From positions 620,001 to 684,000 of the forward strand of contig NZ_CP139698.1 in NCBI RefSeq assembly GCF_034372165.1: a stretch of 64,000 bases of DNA, in the 5' to 3' direction. This document shows positions 19,668 through 27,581 of this stretch, piece by piece. Each line of letters begins with the position of its first letter. Positions within the stretch are counted from its first letter, which is position 1. Origin of the DNA: Christiangramia sp. OXR-203 (GTDB lineage: Bacteria; Bacteroidota; Bacteroidia; Flavobacteriales; Flavobacteriaceae). Under the pieces are notes generated by a model. It was given only the letters and a program-made list of their open reading frames with translations, made no database searches and was not told the origin of the DNA. The translations under genes and the position numbers were made by a program.

Positions 19668-20424
19668 ATTTGAAGAACATATCAGGGAAAAACTGGATAG
19701 CCGGGAGATTAGTCCATCAGCTGGAAGTTGGGATAAACTTAATGAACAGTTAGATAAAAAGGAAAGCTCGGGAAAGAATAATAAATGGTGGATTTCATCA
19801 ATAGCTGCAATTTTTGTGCTTGCTCTCTGCGGAATCATTTACCTGAATATGAATAGAAGTGTTGAAAGCAATATAGTGAATACTCCGGAAATTCAGAGTC
19901 CTTCTGAAAATGCAGCCGAAGAATTCGAGAATCCCGTGCAAGTGGCAGAACAGCAAAAAACTGAAGAATCCCAGGCTCAGCCGCAATCAAAATCGCAATA
20001 TATTCAGAAGGCAGCTTCCGAAGATTCAAGATCTACGTTAAACAATAAAGAGCAGATCGCATCAGTTGAAGTAGAGGAAATAATTAACAGGGAGCCTTTA
20101 AAAACTGCAACACCGGCTAGTTTTCAGGAATTGAAAATTTCCGAAGAGGTTAATAAAGTATTGGCTGAGGTTTCCAGGCTAGAGTCTCAAAACGGAGATG
20201 TGAGCGATACTGAAGTGGAAGCACTGCTCAACAGAGCCATTGCAACTATAGAAAATGAAAATATGCAAAAATCGAGTGAAATTTCAGCAGATGCTTTACT
20301 GGCCGATGTTGAAGCTGAAGTGTACGAATCATTTAAAGAAAAGGTTTTTGAGATCGTTAAAACAGGCTACCAGAAAGCTGCGGTGGCGGTGTCGAACAAA
20401 CTTGATCATTCAGAAGAAAAATAA
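19654..20424 (+). CDS. Probable membrane-bound anti-sigma factor
   Basis: Single-pass protein of 256 aa: about 44 polar N-terminal residues (SPSAGSWDKLNEQLDKK, a usual motif in Bacteroidota anti-sigma proteins), one helix at about residues 45-65 (ISSIAAIFVLALCGIIYL), then a long Gln/Glu/Ser-rich periplasmic part with predicted helices. Overlapping the sigma gene by 14 bases is the usual sigma/anti-sigma arrangement. No enzymatic motif. The role is inferred from position and topology; sequence alone does not prove sigma binding. Confidence 0.65.
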   Translation: MAPIKFEEHIREKLDSREISPSAGSWDKLNEQLDKKESSGKNNKWWISSIAAIFVLALCGIIYLNMNRSVESNIVNTPEIQSPSENAAEEFENPVQVAEQQKTEESQAQPQSKSQYIQKAASEDSRSTLNNKEQIASVEVEEIINREPLKTATPASFQELKISEEVNKVLAEVSRLESQNGDVSDTEVEALLNRAIATIENENMQKSSEISADALLADVEAEVYESFKEKVFEIVKTGYQKAAVAVSNKLDHSEEK

Positions 20425-20473
20425 TTATCCCTATCAGGGTCATTCATCAATCAATTCCTAAAAACCAAACATC

Positions 20474-21502
20474 ATGAAATCATTACTAATTACATTCGCT
20501 TTATGCATTCTCAGCTTTAGTCCATGTGACGCACAAACTGTAGAGATCACCAACGGAAACAAGATCGAAGTTCTAAAGAAACAGCGAGAAAACATAATCA
20601 AACAGGAAAAGGAAGAGCTAAAGGCAGAAGTAGAAGCCATCAATGAGCGGCTGGACAATGAAGAAATTTCCATGCAGGAAGCTGATGAGCTGAAAGAGGA
20701 AGCCGCTAAAAAACATGCGCTGAACATCGAAAATCGTTTGGCTATCCTTGATAATAAGATCGCACTTCTGGAAAGAAACGAGGAGTCTAAAGTTGAAAGC
20801 GACAAAACATTTGTGTTTTCCTGGAAGGATGAGGACGATAAAGAAGATCCCAATTATGAGGATGAAAGAACTACTTCTACATTAATGATTGCTGCAGGAT
20901 TCAATAATGCTCTATTAGATGGACAGTCTCTCAATGATTCAGATTTTAAGATAGGCGGTAGTCGGTTTTTCGAAATTGGTTGGGTTTGGAGAACAAGAGT
21001 TTTTGAGGAATCGAACTGGTTAAGACTTAAATACGGAGTTTCTTTTCAGTTCAACGGACTCAAACCTACAGATAATAGATTCCTGGTTGATAATAATGGA
21101 ATTACAGAATTGCAAGAATTTGAATATGACCTGAACAAGTCAAAATTTAGAATGGATAACTTGGTTATTCCGGTGCATTTTGAATTTGGACCATCAAAGA
21201 AAATTGAAAATGATGGTGGCTATACGTTTTCAACTTATAAAAAGTTCAAGGTTGGTCTTGGAGGATATACCGGTTTCAGTTTAGGTGAAAGGCAGAAACT
21301 GAAATATAAAGAGGATGGTGACAGAACCAAGGAAAAATTGAAATCTGATTATAACACGAACGATTTTATATATGGATTGAGCGCGTATGTAGGATGGGGA
21401 AATACCTCGCTCTATGCAAAATATGATCTTAACCCGATCTTTGAAGATCCAAACCCAGAGTTGAATAATGTCTCTCTTGGAATTCGTTTCGACCTTGATT
21501 AA
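20474..21502 (+). CDS. Outer-membrane beta-barrel protein with N-terminal coiled coil
   Basis: 342 aa with signal peptide (MKSLLITFALCILSFSPCDA). Residues about 25-105 are strongly charged and helical (KKQRENIIKQEKEELKAEVE, then ENRLAILDNKIALLERNEE), a likely periplasmic coiled coil. From about residue 120 the sequence becomes barrel-like (FEIGWVWRTRVFEESNWLRL, ISLGIRFDLD-like end NVSLGIRFDLD). It lies 49 bases after the anti-sigma gene and is probably the third gene of that operon, hence a candidate sensor or target of the envelope response. No specific family recognised. Confidence 0.7.
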   Translation: MKSLLITFALCILSFSPCDAQTVEITNGNKIEVLKKQRENIIKQEKEELKAEVEAINERLDNEEISMQEADELKEEAAKKHALNIENRLAILDNKIALLERNEESKVESDKTFVFSWKDEDDKEDPNYEDERTTSTLMIAAGFNNALLDGQSLNDSDFKIGGSRFFEIGWVWRTRVFEESNWLRLKYGVSFQFNGLKPTDNRFLVDNNGITELQEFEYDLNKSKFRMDNLVIPVHFEFGPSKKIENDGGYTFSTYKKFKVGLGGYTGFSLGERQKLKYKEDGDRTKEKLKSDYNTNDFIYGLSAYVGWGNTSLYAKYDLNPIFEDPNPELNNVSLGIRFDLD

Positions 21503-21527
21503 TTAGCCAATATAGTTTAGTTTTGCA

Positions 21528-21566
21528 GGGCTTCAAAAGTATGTAATCGCTTTTGAAGCCCTTACT
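21528..21566 (+). terminator. Rho-independent terminator of the sigma operon
   Basis: Perfect 12-bp stem GGGCTTCAAAAG / CTTTTGAAGCCC with a 10-base loop, then TTACTTTTTT. A third partial copy of TTTTGAAGCC follows at about 21569. Confidence 0.85.
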
Positions 21567-21616
21567 TTTTTGAAGCCTTTTCATTTTGTATTTTTCCATT
21601 AAATAGTTGTGAAAAT

Positions 21617-23575
21617 TTGATCTCCAGAACCACCATAGATAACGTGTTTGAAACCGCCCGTGTAGAGGAGGTGATTGGGGATTTTGTACAATTAAAGAAG
21701 TCGGGTAGTAATTTGAAAGGGCTTAGTCCCTTTACAGATGAGCGTTCACCAAGTTTTATGGTTTCCCCGGTGAAACAGATCTGGAAAGATTTTAGTAGCG
21801 GAAAGGGCGGTAATGTGGTTGCTTTTTTGATGGAGCATGAACACTTCAATTACCCTGAAGCGATCAAATATCTCGCGAAAAAATACGGAATTGAAATAGA
21901 GGAGACGCAGCAGACAGATGAGCAGAAGGAGCAGGCCGATGAACGCGAAAGTATGTACCTGGTTTCAGAATATGCCAGTAAATATTTTCAGGCGCAAATG
22001 CATAAGACCGATGAAGGTCAGGCCGTAGGATTAAGCTACTTTAAGGAACGTGGCTTTACTTCTGAAACTATTAAAAAGTTTGATCTGGGATATTCTCCAG
22101 ATGAATGGGATGCTTTCACGAAGAATGCGCTAGGTGATGGTTATAAACTGGAATTTCTAGAAAAAACAGGTCTCAGTATTGTTAGGGATGAGAAGACATT
22201 TGACCGTTTTAAAGGAAGAGTCATGTTTCCAATTCAATCAATGTCTGGACGGGTTCTTGGCTTTGGAGGAAGGATCCTTGGGAACACGAAAAAAGCAGCT
22301 AAATACCTCAACTCTCCGGAAAGCGATATTTACCATAAGAGTAAAGTTCTTTACGGGATCTACCACGCCAAGCAGTCTATTGCTAAAGAAGATAATTGTT
22401 ACCTCGTTGAAGGGTATACCGATGTCATACAATTCCATCAAAGCGGTATAGAAAATACGGTATCCTCTTCCGGAACGGCTCTAACTTCAGAACAGATCAG
22501 GTTGATCAACAGGTTAACCAAAAATATCACGGTGTTATTTGATGGTGATGCCGCCGGAACCAGGGCTTCTATGCGAGGGATTGATCTAATTCTGGAACAG
22601 GGCATGAACGTAAAGGTTTGTCCATTCCCTGAGGGTGAGGATCCAGATAGTTTTGCCCGCTCGAATTCTGAAGCAGAACTGGAGGAGTTTCTAAAGGAAA
22701 ACTCTTACGACTTCATTACGTATAAGGCTTCCCTGCTTATGGATGAAGCCAAAAATGATCCCGTAAAGAAGGCCGATCTTATTCGGGATATGGTACAGAG
22801 TATTGCGAAAATTCCTGATAATATTCAGAAGGAAGTTTATTTACAGGAATGCTCCCGGATCATGGATATTTCTGAAGACGTTCTGTTTGCAACCTTAGCT
22901 CAATTAGAAAAAAAAGACGGTAAAACTCCGGCAAGGGCTGAGAAAAAAACCATGCAGGTTGTTCGTAATGAAGAAGCTGCTCCAGTCAAAAAAGTAGATC
23001 AGCTTTATATTCTTGAGAGAAAAATCATTAGTCTCCTTGTTCTCTACGGAAGGCAGGAAGGTGAATTTCACGATGTTATTTTGAAACATAATGACCAGGG
23101 CGATCCGGTTTATGAATCTGAGGTGCAGGAGGCCAAGGTATTCGAAAAAATTTACCTGGATCTTCAGGATGATGAAATTGAATTTACCAATAAAGACTTC
23201 AGAGAACTATTTTCACTTCTTATAGAAAGACTAAATTCTGAAGATGAATTTGGAGTGGAAATGATTATCAATGACCTTGAGAAATCTCAGGCTGTTGAAC
23301 TTACAGATATCCTAATGGAAGACGAGCAATATGAACTTCATGATTGGGAGCGGCATGATATTCCTGTAAAAAGCAAAACTCAGGGAGTTGCACAATTTGT
23401 TACCCAGACCATATTATCATTACGTAGGTTTTTGGTTGGTCGGAAGATCAACGAACTTATGGAAGAAATACGTGAAGTATCTTCAGAAGAAGAGCGTACA
23501 GAAAAGATCCAGGAGATCATGAGCTATACCAGTTTGAGTACGATTCTTTCAGACCGCCTGGGAAGGGTTATGTAG
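21617..23575 (+). CDS. dnaG: DNA primase
   Basis: Makes RNA primers for replication with DnaB helicase. The 652-aa protein has an N-terminal CHC2-like domain, the RNAP core (GFGGRILGNTKKAAKYLNSPES, where KYLNSPE is the family motif), the TOPRIM motifs LVEGYTDVIQ and LFDGDAAGTRAS, and a C-terminal helicase-binding region. The start is TTG 21617 (MISRTTIDNVFETARVEEVI matches the family N-terminus). Oddity: the four zinc ligands of the CHC2 finger are all replaced (Ser37, Thr40, Asp58, Ser61). Its end overlaps the convergent response-regulator gene by eight bases. Confidence 0.94.
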   Translation: MISRTTIDNVFETARVEEVIGDFVQLKKSGSNLKGLSPFTDERSPSFMVSPVKQIWKDFSSGKGGNVVAFLMEHEHFNYPEAIKYLAKKYGIEIEETQQTDEQKEQADERESMYLVSEYASKYFQAQMHKTDEGQAVGLSYFKERGFTSETIKKFDLGYSPDEWDAFTKNALGDGYKLEFLEKTGLSIVRDEKTFDRFKGRVMFPIQSMSGRVLGFGGRILGNTKKAAKYLNSPESDIYHKSKVLYGIYHAKQSIAKEDNCYLVEGYTDVIQFHQSGIENTVSSSGTALTSEQIRLINRLTKNITVLFDGDAAGTRASMRGIDLILEQGMNVKVCPFPEGEDPDSFARSNSEAELEEFLKENSYDFITYKASLLMDEAKNDPVKKADLIRDMVQSIAKIPDNIQKEVYLQECSRIMDISEDVLFATLAQLEKKDGKTPARAEKKTMQVVRNEEAAPVKKVDQLYILERKIISLLVLYGRQEGEFHDVILKHNDQGDPVYESEVQEAKVFEKIYLDLQDDEIEFTNKDFRELFSLLIERLNSEDEFGVEMIINDLEKSQAVELTDILMEDEQYELHDWERHDIPVKSKTQGVAQFVTQTILSLRRFLVGRKINELMEEIREVSSEEERTEKIQEIMSYTSLSTILSDRLGRVM

Positions 23576-24206
23576 TGTTTAGTTGTAATAATCTGGATTG
23601 CGTGATAAGATCTGCAACATTATCCACTTTTAGTTTTTTCAGCAACCTGGTTTTGTAGGTGCTAACTGTCTTTTCGTTTATGTCAAGCGCTTCAGCAATA
23701 TCCTTATTTCTTTTTCCGGAAGAAAGCAAATTTAATACTTCAGTTTCGCGGGTAGAAAGCTTCTTGAATTTTGTAATCAAACTCTTACCTCTGGTGATAC
23801 CAGAATTTAGTTTCTCCGTGATCTTGCGATTTAAGTAGATTCCACCTCTTGCAACCTGGTAGATTGCCTTCTCCAGAGTCTCACTATCTGTATGTTTGGA
23901 AATATAACCTGCGGCTCCAGCTTTAATGGCGCTCAAGGCATACATTTCTTCTGGATGTGAACTGAAAATAAGTGTTTTTACCTCGGGAAATTCCTGTTTG
24001 ATCCTTCTAATAGCGTTGATACCATTGATTTGGGGAAGATCCAGTTCCACGATCAAAACATCGGGAGCGTTCTTTTCTAACTGACTGAACAATTGGGTGC
24101 CACTGCTTACTCTGCCTGTAACCTGTAGTGCCGGATTGTTCTGAAGTACGCATTTGATCCCTTCAAAGATTATTGGATGATGGTCTGCAATTAATACTCG
24201 ATACAT
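23568..24206 (-). CDS. NarL/FixJ-type response regulator with altered receiver
   Basis: 212 aa: receiver domain (about 1-120) and C-terminal LuxR-type helix-turn-helix (LSTRETEVLNLLSSGKRNKD then IAEALDINEKTVSTYKTRLL). Key receiver residues: Asp8 is kept but the second acidic pocket residue is His9 (ADHHP); the phospho-acceptor position reads VELDLP, with Glu54 four residues before Pro58 where Asp is expected; Ser near 77 and Lys105 (GYISKH) are kept. It therefore may not be phosphorylated in the normal way. No histidine kinase is adjacent. nadE lies 115 bases upstream on the same strand. Confidence 0.88.
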   Translation of the reverse strand: MYRVLIADHHPIIFEGIKCVLQNNPALQVTGRVSSGTQLFSQLEKNAPDVLIVELDLPQINGINAIRRIKQEFPEVKTLIFSSHPEEMYALSAIKAGAAGYISKHTDSETLEKAIYQVARGGIYLNRKITEKLNSGITRGKSLITKFKKLSTRETEVLNLLSSGKRNKDIAEALDINEKTVSTYKTRLLKKLKVDNVADLITQSRLLQLNTT

Positions 24207-24211
24207 GATTC

Positions 24212-24264
24212 TAAGTTAAAAACAAGTCCGGGGGTAACTCGTTGAGTTTGGTTTCTTTAACTTA
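24212..24264. repeat. Nested inverted repeats upstream of the response regulator
   Basis: TAAGTTAAA (24212-24220) and TTTAACTTA (24256-24264) are exact inverted copies; between them lies AACTC-GTT-GAGTT (24236-24248). They sit 6-58 bases before the regulator start codon and could be an operator or RNA hairpin. Confidence 0.5.
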
Positions 24265-24321
24265 AAAATACTGCTTTGACCCCTGATATGGGAAATCAGC
24301 TACACATATTCGACAAGATGA

Positions 24322-25113
24322 TTATTTCAGCAGATGAACGGGTATGTCACAAACCGGTATTGGTACCATCTTATGTGTGTTTGCAGCATTCAAACGGGAA
24401 TAGATCTGAAAGACTTCACGCTGCCTGCCTTCAAAATCTGAAGAAGTTTTTCCAGCTTCTTTTTGATTCATGGCCCATTCAAGTTCATCATACGATGCTC
24501 CTAATTGATCTTCATCACTTCGGCTGTCACCAAAAAGTCCGTCGGTTGGAGCTGCCGTCATAATATCATCGATGATGTTGAGGTGTTTTCCCAGCGCATA
24601 GACTTCACTTTTCATAAGATCTGCAATCGGACTAAGATCAACACCGCCATCACCATACTTTGTGTAGAATCCAACTCCAAAGTCTTCCACTTTATTTCCG
24701 GTGCCTGCAACAAGGTATCCATGTAATCCAGCGAAATAATAAAGAGTAGACATACGAAGTCTGGCTCTTGAATTTGCTAATGTAAGATCCAAAGAAGCAG
24801 ATTGTCTTTCCTGGGGCATGGCAGATTTAAATTGTTCAAATACCGGGGTGAGATTTACTTCAAGATTACTAACGTTCGCAAAATTATGTTCCAGTTCGCT
24901 AATGTGTTTTCTGGCGCGGGTAACTTGGCTGCTCGCCTGGTGAATCGGCATTTCCAGACACAATGTAGGCATTCCGGTTTTTGCGCAAAGCGTTGAGGTT
25001 ACTGCAGAATCTATACCACCACTCACTCCAACTACAAACCCATTCATATTCGCTTTTGTAGCGTATTCTTTTAACCAGTTTATGATATGATCAGCGACTT
25101 TTTCGGTTTGCAT
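24322..25113 (-). CDS. nadE: NAD synthetase, ammonia-type
   Basis: Last step of NAD biosynthesis, amidating nicotinic acid adenine dinucleotide with ATP. The 263-aa protein has the PP-loop ATP motif VGVSGGIDSAV (Ser31), LANSRARLRMSTLYYFA, GTGNKVEDFGVGFYTKYGDG and the C-terminal Lys/His-rich HKMVPIPV. There is no N-terminal glutaminase domain, so free ammonia is the likely nitrogen donor. ATG 25113 (MQTEKVADHI) is preferred over the open frame to 25176. It is divergent from gldB, with promoters in the shared 106-base gap. Confidence 0.95.
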   Translation of the reverse strand: MQTEKVADHIINWLKEYATKANMNGFVVGVSGGIDSAVTSTLCAKTGMPTLCLEMPIHQASSQVTRARKHISELEHNFANVSNLEVNLTPVFEQFKSAMPQERQSASLDLTLANSRARLRMSTLYYFAGLHGYLVAGTGNKVEDFGVGFYTKYGDGGVDLSPIADLMKSEVYALGKHLNIIDDIMTAAPTDGLFGDSRSDEDQLGASYDELEWAMNQKEAGKTSSDFEGRQREVFQIYSRLNAANTHKMVPIPVCDIPVHLLK

Positions 25114-25117
25114 AATG

Positions 25118-25149
25118 TTGGGTGATTTAATTAGTAAGTAATACCTTTG
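25118..25149 (+). promoter_or_regulatory. Promoter for gldB
   Basis: TTG (25118-25120), 21 bases, TACCTTTG (25142-25149): both Bacteroidota elements at acceptable spacing. The leader to the gldB ATG would be about 65 bases. Confidence 0.5.
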
Positions 25150-25154
25150 CCTCA

Positions 25155-25162
25155 CAAATCTA
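25155..25162 (-). promoter_or_regulatory. -7 promoter element for nadE
   Basis: Reads TAGATTTG on the minus strand, 41 bases before the nadE ATG; six bases from the gldB -7 element, so the two divergent promoters would overlap. Confidence 0.4.
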
Positions 25163-25219
25163 ACACTAAAAGCCAATTTTTAAAAGATGGCTGCGTTAAA
25201 GCCTTCCTAATTGCCAGTT

Positions 25220-26179
25220 ATGCTGAAAAAGATCCTATTCTTAATTACGATTATTTCGGTGTTTTCCTGTAATAATCAGTCAGAAACCGAAGAGAAGATC
25301 GATAAGATCGCTGTGGATATGGAAGTCATAAGATTTGAACAGGAATTTGCCAGTACAAAGCCTCAGCAGTTACCTAAATTAAAACAGAAATATCCATTTC
25401 TCTTTCCTGAGCAGTTTCCAGATTCGGTTTGGATAGATAAGTTATCTGATACCCTTCAGCTGGAGATCAATCAGGCTGTAGAAGATGAGTTTTCAGATTT
25501 CTCGAACCAGGAGGATGAATTATATGCACTTTTTCAGCATATGAAATACTACTTTCCGGAGTTTGAAGTACCTGTGGTGATCACGGTAACTTCCGAAGTA
25601 GATTATAAGAACAAAATAATTTATACGGGAGATTATTTATTTGTCTCTCTCGATACGTATTTAGGTACAGAGCACCAGTTTTATACCGGTCTTCAGGAAT
25701 ATTTGAAAAAGAACTTTAAAAAAGATCAGATCGTAGTAGATGCTGCGGAAGAGATTTCAAAAAAATACGTTCCACGTCCAGATTCCCGCACTTTTTTAAG
25801 TCATATGGTGTATTACGGCAAGATCCAGTATTTGAAGGAAAAGCTATTGCCAATGCTTGACCCTGCAAGAAGAATAGGTTATACTGAAGAAGAATTTGAC
25901 TTCGCGGAAAGCAATGAATCTCAGATCTGGAGATACTTTGTAGAGAATGAACTAATTTACGATACAGATAACCAGTTGCAGACACGTTTTCTCTTTCCTG
26001 CACCATTTTCAAAATTCTATCTTCAGCTGGATGCTGAAAGTCCAGCCAGATTAGGTCAATATATTGGCCTTAGAATCGTGAAAGCATACATGGAAAAGAA
26101 CGACGTATCTCTGGACAGAATGCTAAATACATTTGCTGAAGAAATTTTCAATAAAGCCAATTTTAAACCGAAGAAATAA
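25220..26179 (+). CDS. gldB: Gliding motility lipoprotein GldB
   Basis: Lipoprotein required for Flavobacterium-type gliding. The 319-aa protein has a lipoprotein signal (MLKKILFLITIISVFSC, Cys at the lipobox), then an M-V-I-R-F start (DMEVIRFEQEF) and the family pattern around YLFVSLDTYLGTEHQFY and the C-terminal SPARLGQYIGLRIVKAYM. ATG 25220 gives the proper signal peptide; the frame is open to a TTG at 25211. It overlaps gldC by one base (TAATG). Confidence 0.9.
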   Translation: MLKKILFLITIISVFSCNNQSETEEKIDKIAVDMEVIRFEQEFASTKPQQLPKLKQKYPFLFPEQFPDSVWIDKLSDTLQLEINQAVEDEFSDFSNQEDELYALFQHMKYYFPEFEVPVVITVTSEVDYKNKIIYTGDYLFVSLDTYLGTEHQFYTGLQEYLKKNFKKDQIVVDAAEEISKKYVPRPDSRTFLSHMVYYGKIQYLKEKLLPMLDPARRIGYTEEEFDFAESNESQIWRYFVENELIYDTDNQLQTRFLFPAPFSKFYLQLDAESPARLGQYIGLRIVKAYMEKNDVSLDRMLNTFAEEIFNKANFKPKK

Positions 26180-26517
26180 TGCCAGAATTTAAAAAATCTG
26201 AGATCAATATAGAAGTTGTAACAGACGATAATCACGTGCCTGAGAATATCACCTGGAGTGCTGAAGATGGGAATGTTTATAAAGAAGATGCAAAAGCACT
26301 AATGCTTTCTGTATGGGACAGTAAAGATCAGGAAACTTTAAGAATCGACCTTTGGACCAAGGAAATGCCGGTAGATGAGATGAAAAAATTCTTTCATCAG
26401 ACATTAGTTTCTATGAGTGACACATATTATCGCGCTACACAGGATGATAAAATGCGTGATACCATGAAAGATTTCTGCGATTATTTTGCTGAAAAAACCG
26501 AAATCAAGAAGAGCTAA
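26179..26517 (+). CDS. gldC: Gliding motility protein GldC
   Basis: Small soluble protein of 112 aa, known in gliding Bacteroidota for enhancing gliding together with GldB. It has no signal peptide. Recognised by KSEINIEVVTDDNHVPENI, the start typical of GldC, and a Trp-containing IDLWTKEMPVDEMKKFFHQT. Its ATG overlaps the gldB TAA, so it is translationally coupled to gldB. Confidence 0.9.
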   Translation: MPEFKKSEINIEVVTDDNHVPENITWSAEDGNVYKEDAKALMLSVWDSKDQETLRIDLWTKEMPVDEMKKFFHQTLVSMSDTYYRATQDDKMRDTMKDFCDYFAEKTEIKKS

Positions 26518-26877
26518 TTGGAAAAACTGATCTTTGTTTATAATGCCGACTCGGGGAAGCTGAAATCGCTAATTGGAGCATTTCAAAAGATTGTGGATCC
26601 CGAGTCCTACGATTGTAATTTATGCAAACTTACTTACGGTGCTTTTGATGAAAAGAAGGCTTGGAGGGACTTTCGTAAAAATGGAGATCTTGATATGGAA
26701 TTCTTGCACAGAGATGAGTTTTTGAAAAGCTATGCTTCAAAATTCGGACATAAGTTTGAATTTCCTATCATTCTCGCGCAGAACCAGAAAGGTCTGGAAG
26801 TCTTAGTGTCAACTTCAGAAATGACGGAAATAACGGAGGTTGAGGAGCTTATTTCGAGAATTAAGCAAAGAACCTAA
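26518..26877 (+). CDS. Conserved hypothetical CxxC protein downstream of gldC
   Basis: 119-aa soluble protein starting at TTG immediately after the gldC stop (zero spacing), so it belongs to the gldBC transcript. It has an N-terminal strand EKLIFVYNADSGKL, then CNLCKLTYGAF with a CxxC pair (Cys33 and Cys36) and a charged middle (DMEFLHRDEFLKSY). Similar proteins occur in other flavobacteria, sometimes labelled GTPase, but no P-loop is visible. A thiol or metal role is possible. Its stop overlaps that of the convergent lipoprotein gene. Confidence 0.7.
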   Translation: MEKLIFVYNADSGKLKSLIGAFQKIVDPESYDCNLCKLTYGAFDEKKAWRDFRKNGDLDMEFLHRDEFLKSYASKFGHKFEFPIILAQNQKGLEVLVSTSEMTEITEVEELISRIKQRT

Positions 26878-27581
26878 TTTTTCTGATTTTCTGGAAAAAA
26901 TTGTGACCAGTTTGTTGGCTTAAGATGTTCTAATATTCCCTGCAATCCATATTCTCCGTTTCGAATGAGCATTTCTCCATTCGGTTTTATTATAGCGTAT
27001 GAACCACATAAGCTTGGGTTCCTAAATATTTTTTTTCTCAAGAAATCATACTGATCCTTAAATATAAATTCAGACTGCTTTTCTTTGAGTTCAGGTAGCT
27101 TGATGCCATTTTCGAAATGACTGGAATATTTAACTTGAGGATACTCTTTTTCTAATTGTTTTATGTGTCTGGATATGTATCGATAACTATTACCAACTCG
27201 CTGAGAATTCCATTCATTTGGTGCTTGATTAGTGCAATAATCATCTTTGAAGGTGTAGTGTAAAATGAAGGTGGTTTTAGCAGTATATGTATTGCCGGTC
27301 AGAATAGTCATGGATTCCTTAAACTGCCGGTAATTGATGTTGTAGGTTTCGTAAACAGGATGACTGAATCTAATAACCATGCTGCTATCTCGAGCAGCAT
27401 ATTTCCATAATGCGAAATCCCCATCACCAGAAATCAATTTTGCATCAAAGGCTTCTTGAGAAATAGAATTCCCATTTTTATCGAGGTAGTAATTGGTCGA
27501 AGGAACTTTGTAGACACTGCAGCTATAGTTAATAAGAGCAATACCAAGAATTAATGCAATGTTGCAAATGTTTCCTGACAT
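26874..27581 (-). CDS. Putative lipoprotein of unknown function, 235 aa
   Basis: N-terminal hydrophobic segment with a lipobox (LINYSC, Cys21), then a hydrophilic region with several Tyr/Lys-rich strands (MVIRFSHPVYETYNINYRQF, FKDQYDFLRKKIF). I do not recognise a family. Its start codon directly follows the engB stop on the same strand, so it is likely the last gene of a hydrolase-engB-lipoprotein transcript. Its 3' end overlaps the CxxC gene by four bases. Confidence 0.65.
   Translation of the reverse strand: MSGNICNIALILGIALINYSCSVYKVPSTNYYLDKNGNSISQEAFDAKLISGDGDFALWKYAARDSSMVIRFSHPVYETYNINYRQFKESMTILTGNTYTAKTTFILHYTFKDDYCTNQAPNEWNSQRVGNSYRYISRHIKQLEKEYPQVKYSSHFENGIKLPELKEKQSEFIFKDQYDFLRKKIFRNPSLCGSYAIIKPNGEMLIRNGEYGLQGILEHLKPTNWSQFFPENQKN

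Noticed and set aside
24276-24563. 95-codon plus-strand frame opposite the nadE 3' end
   Set aside because: Mostly antisense to conserved nadE codons; no recognisable features.
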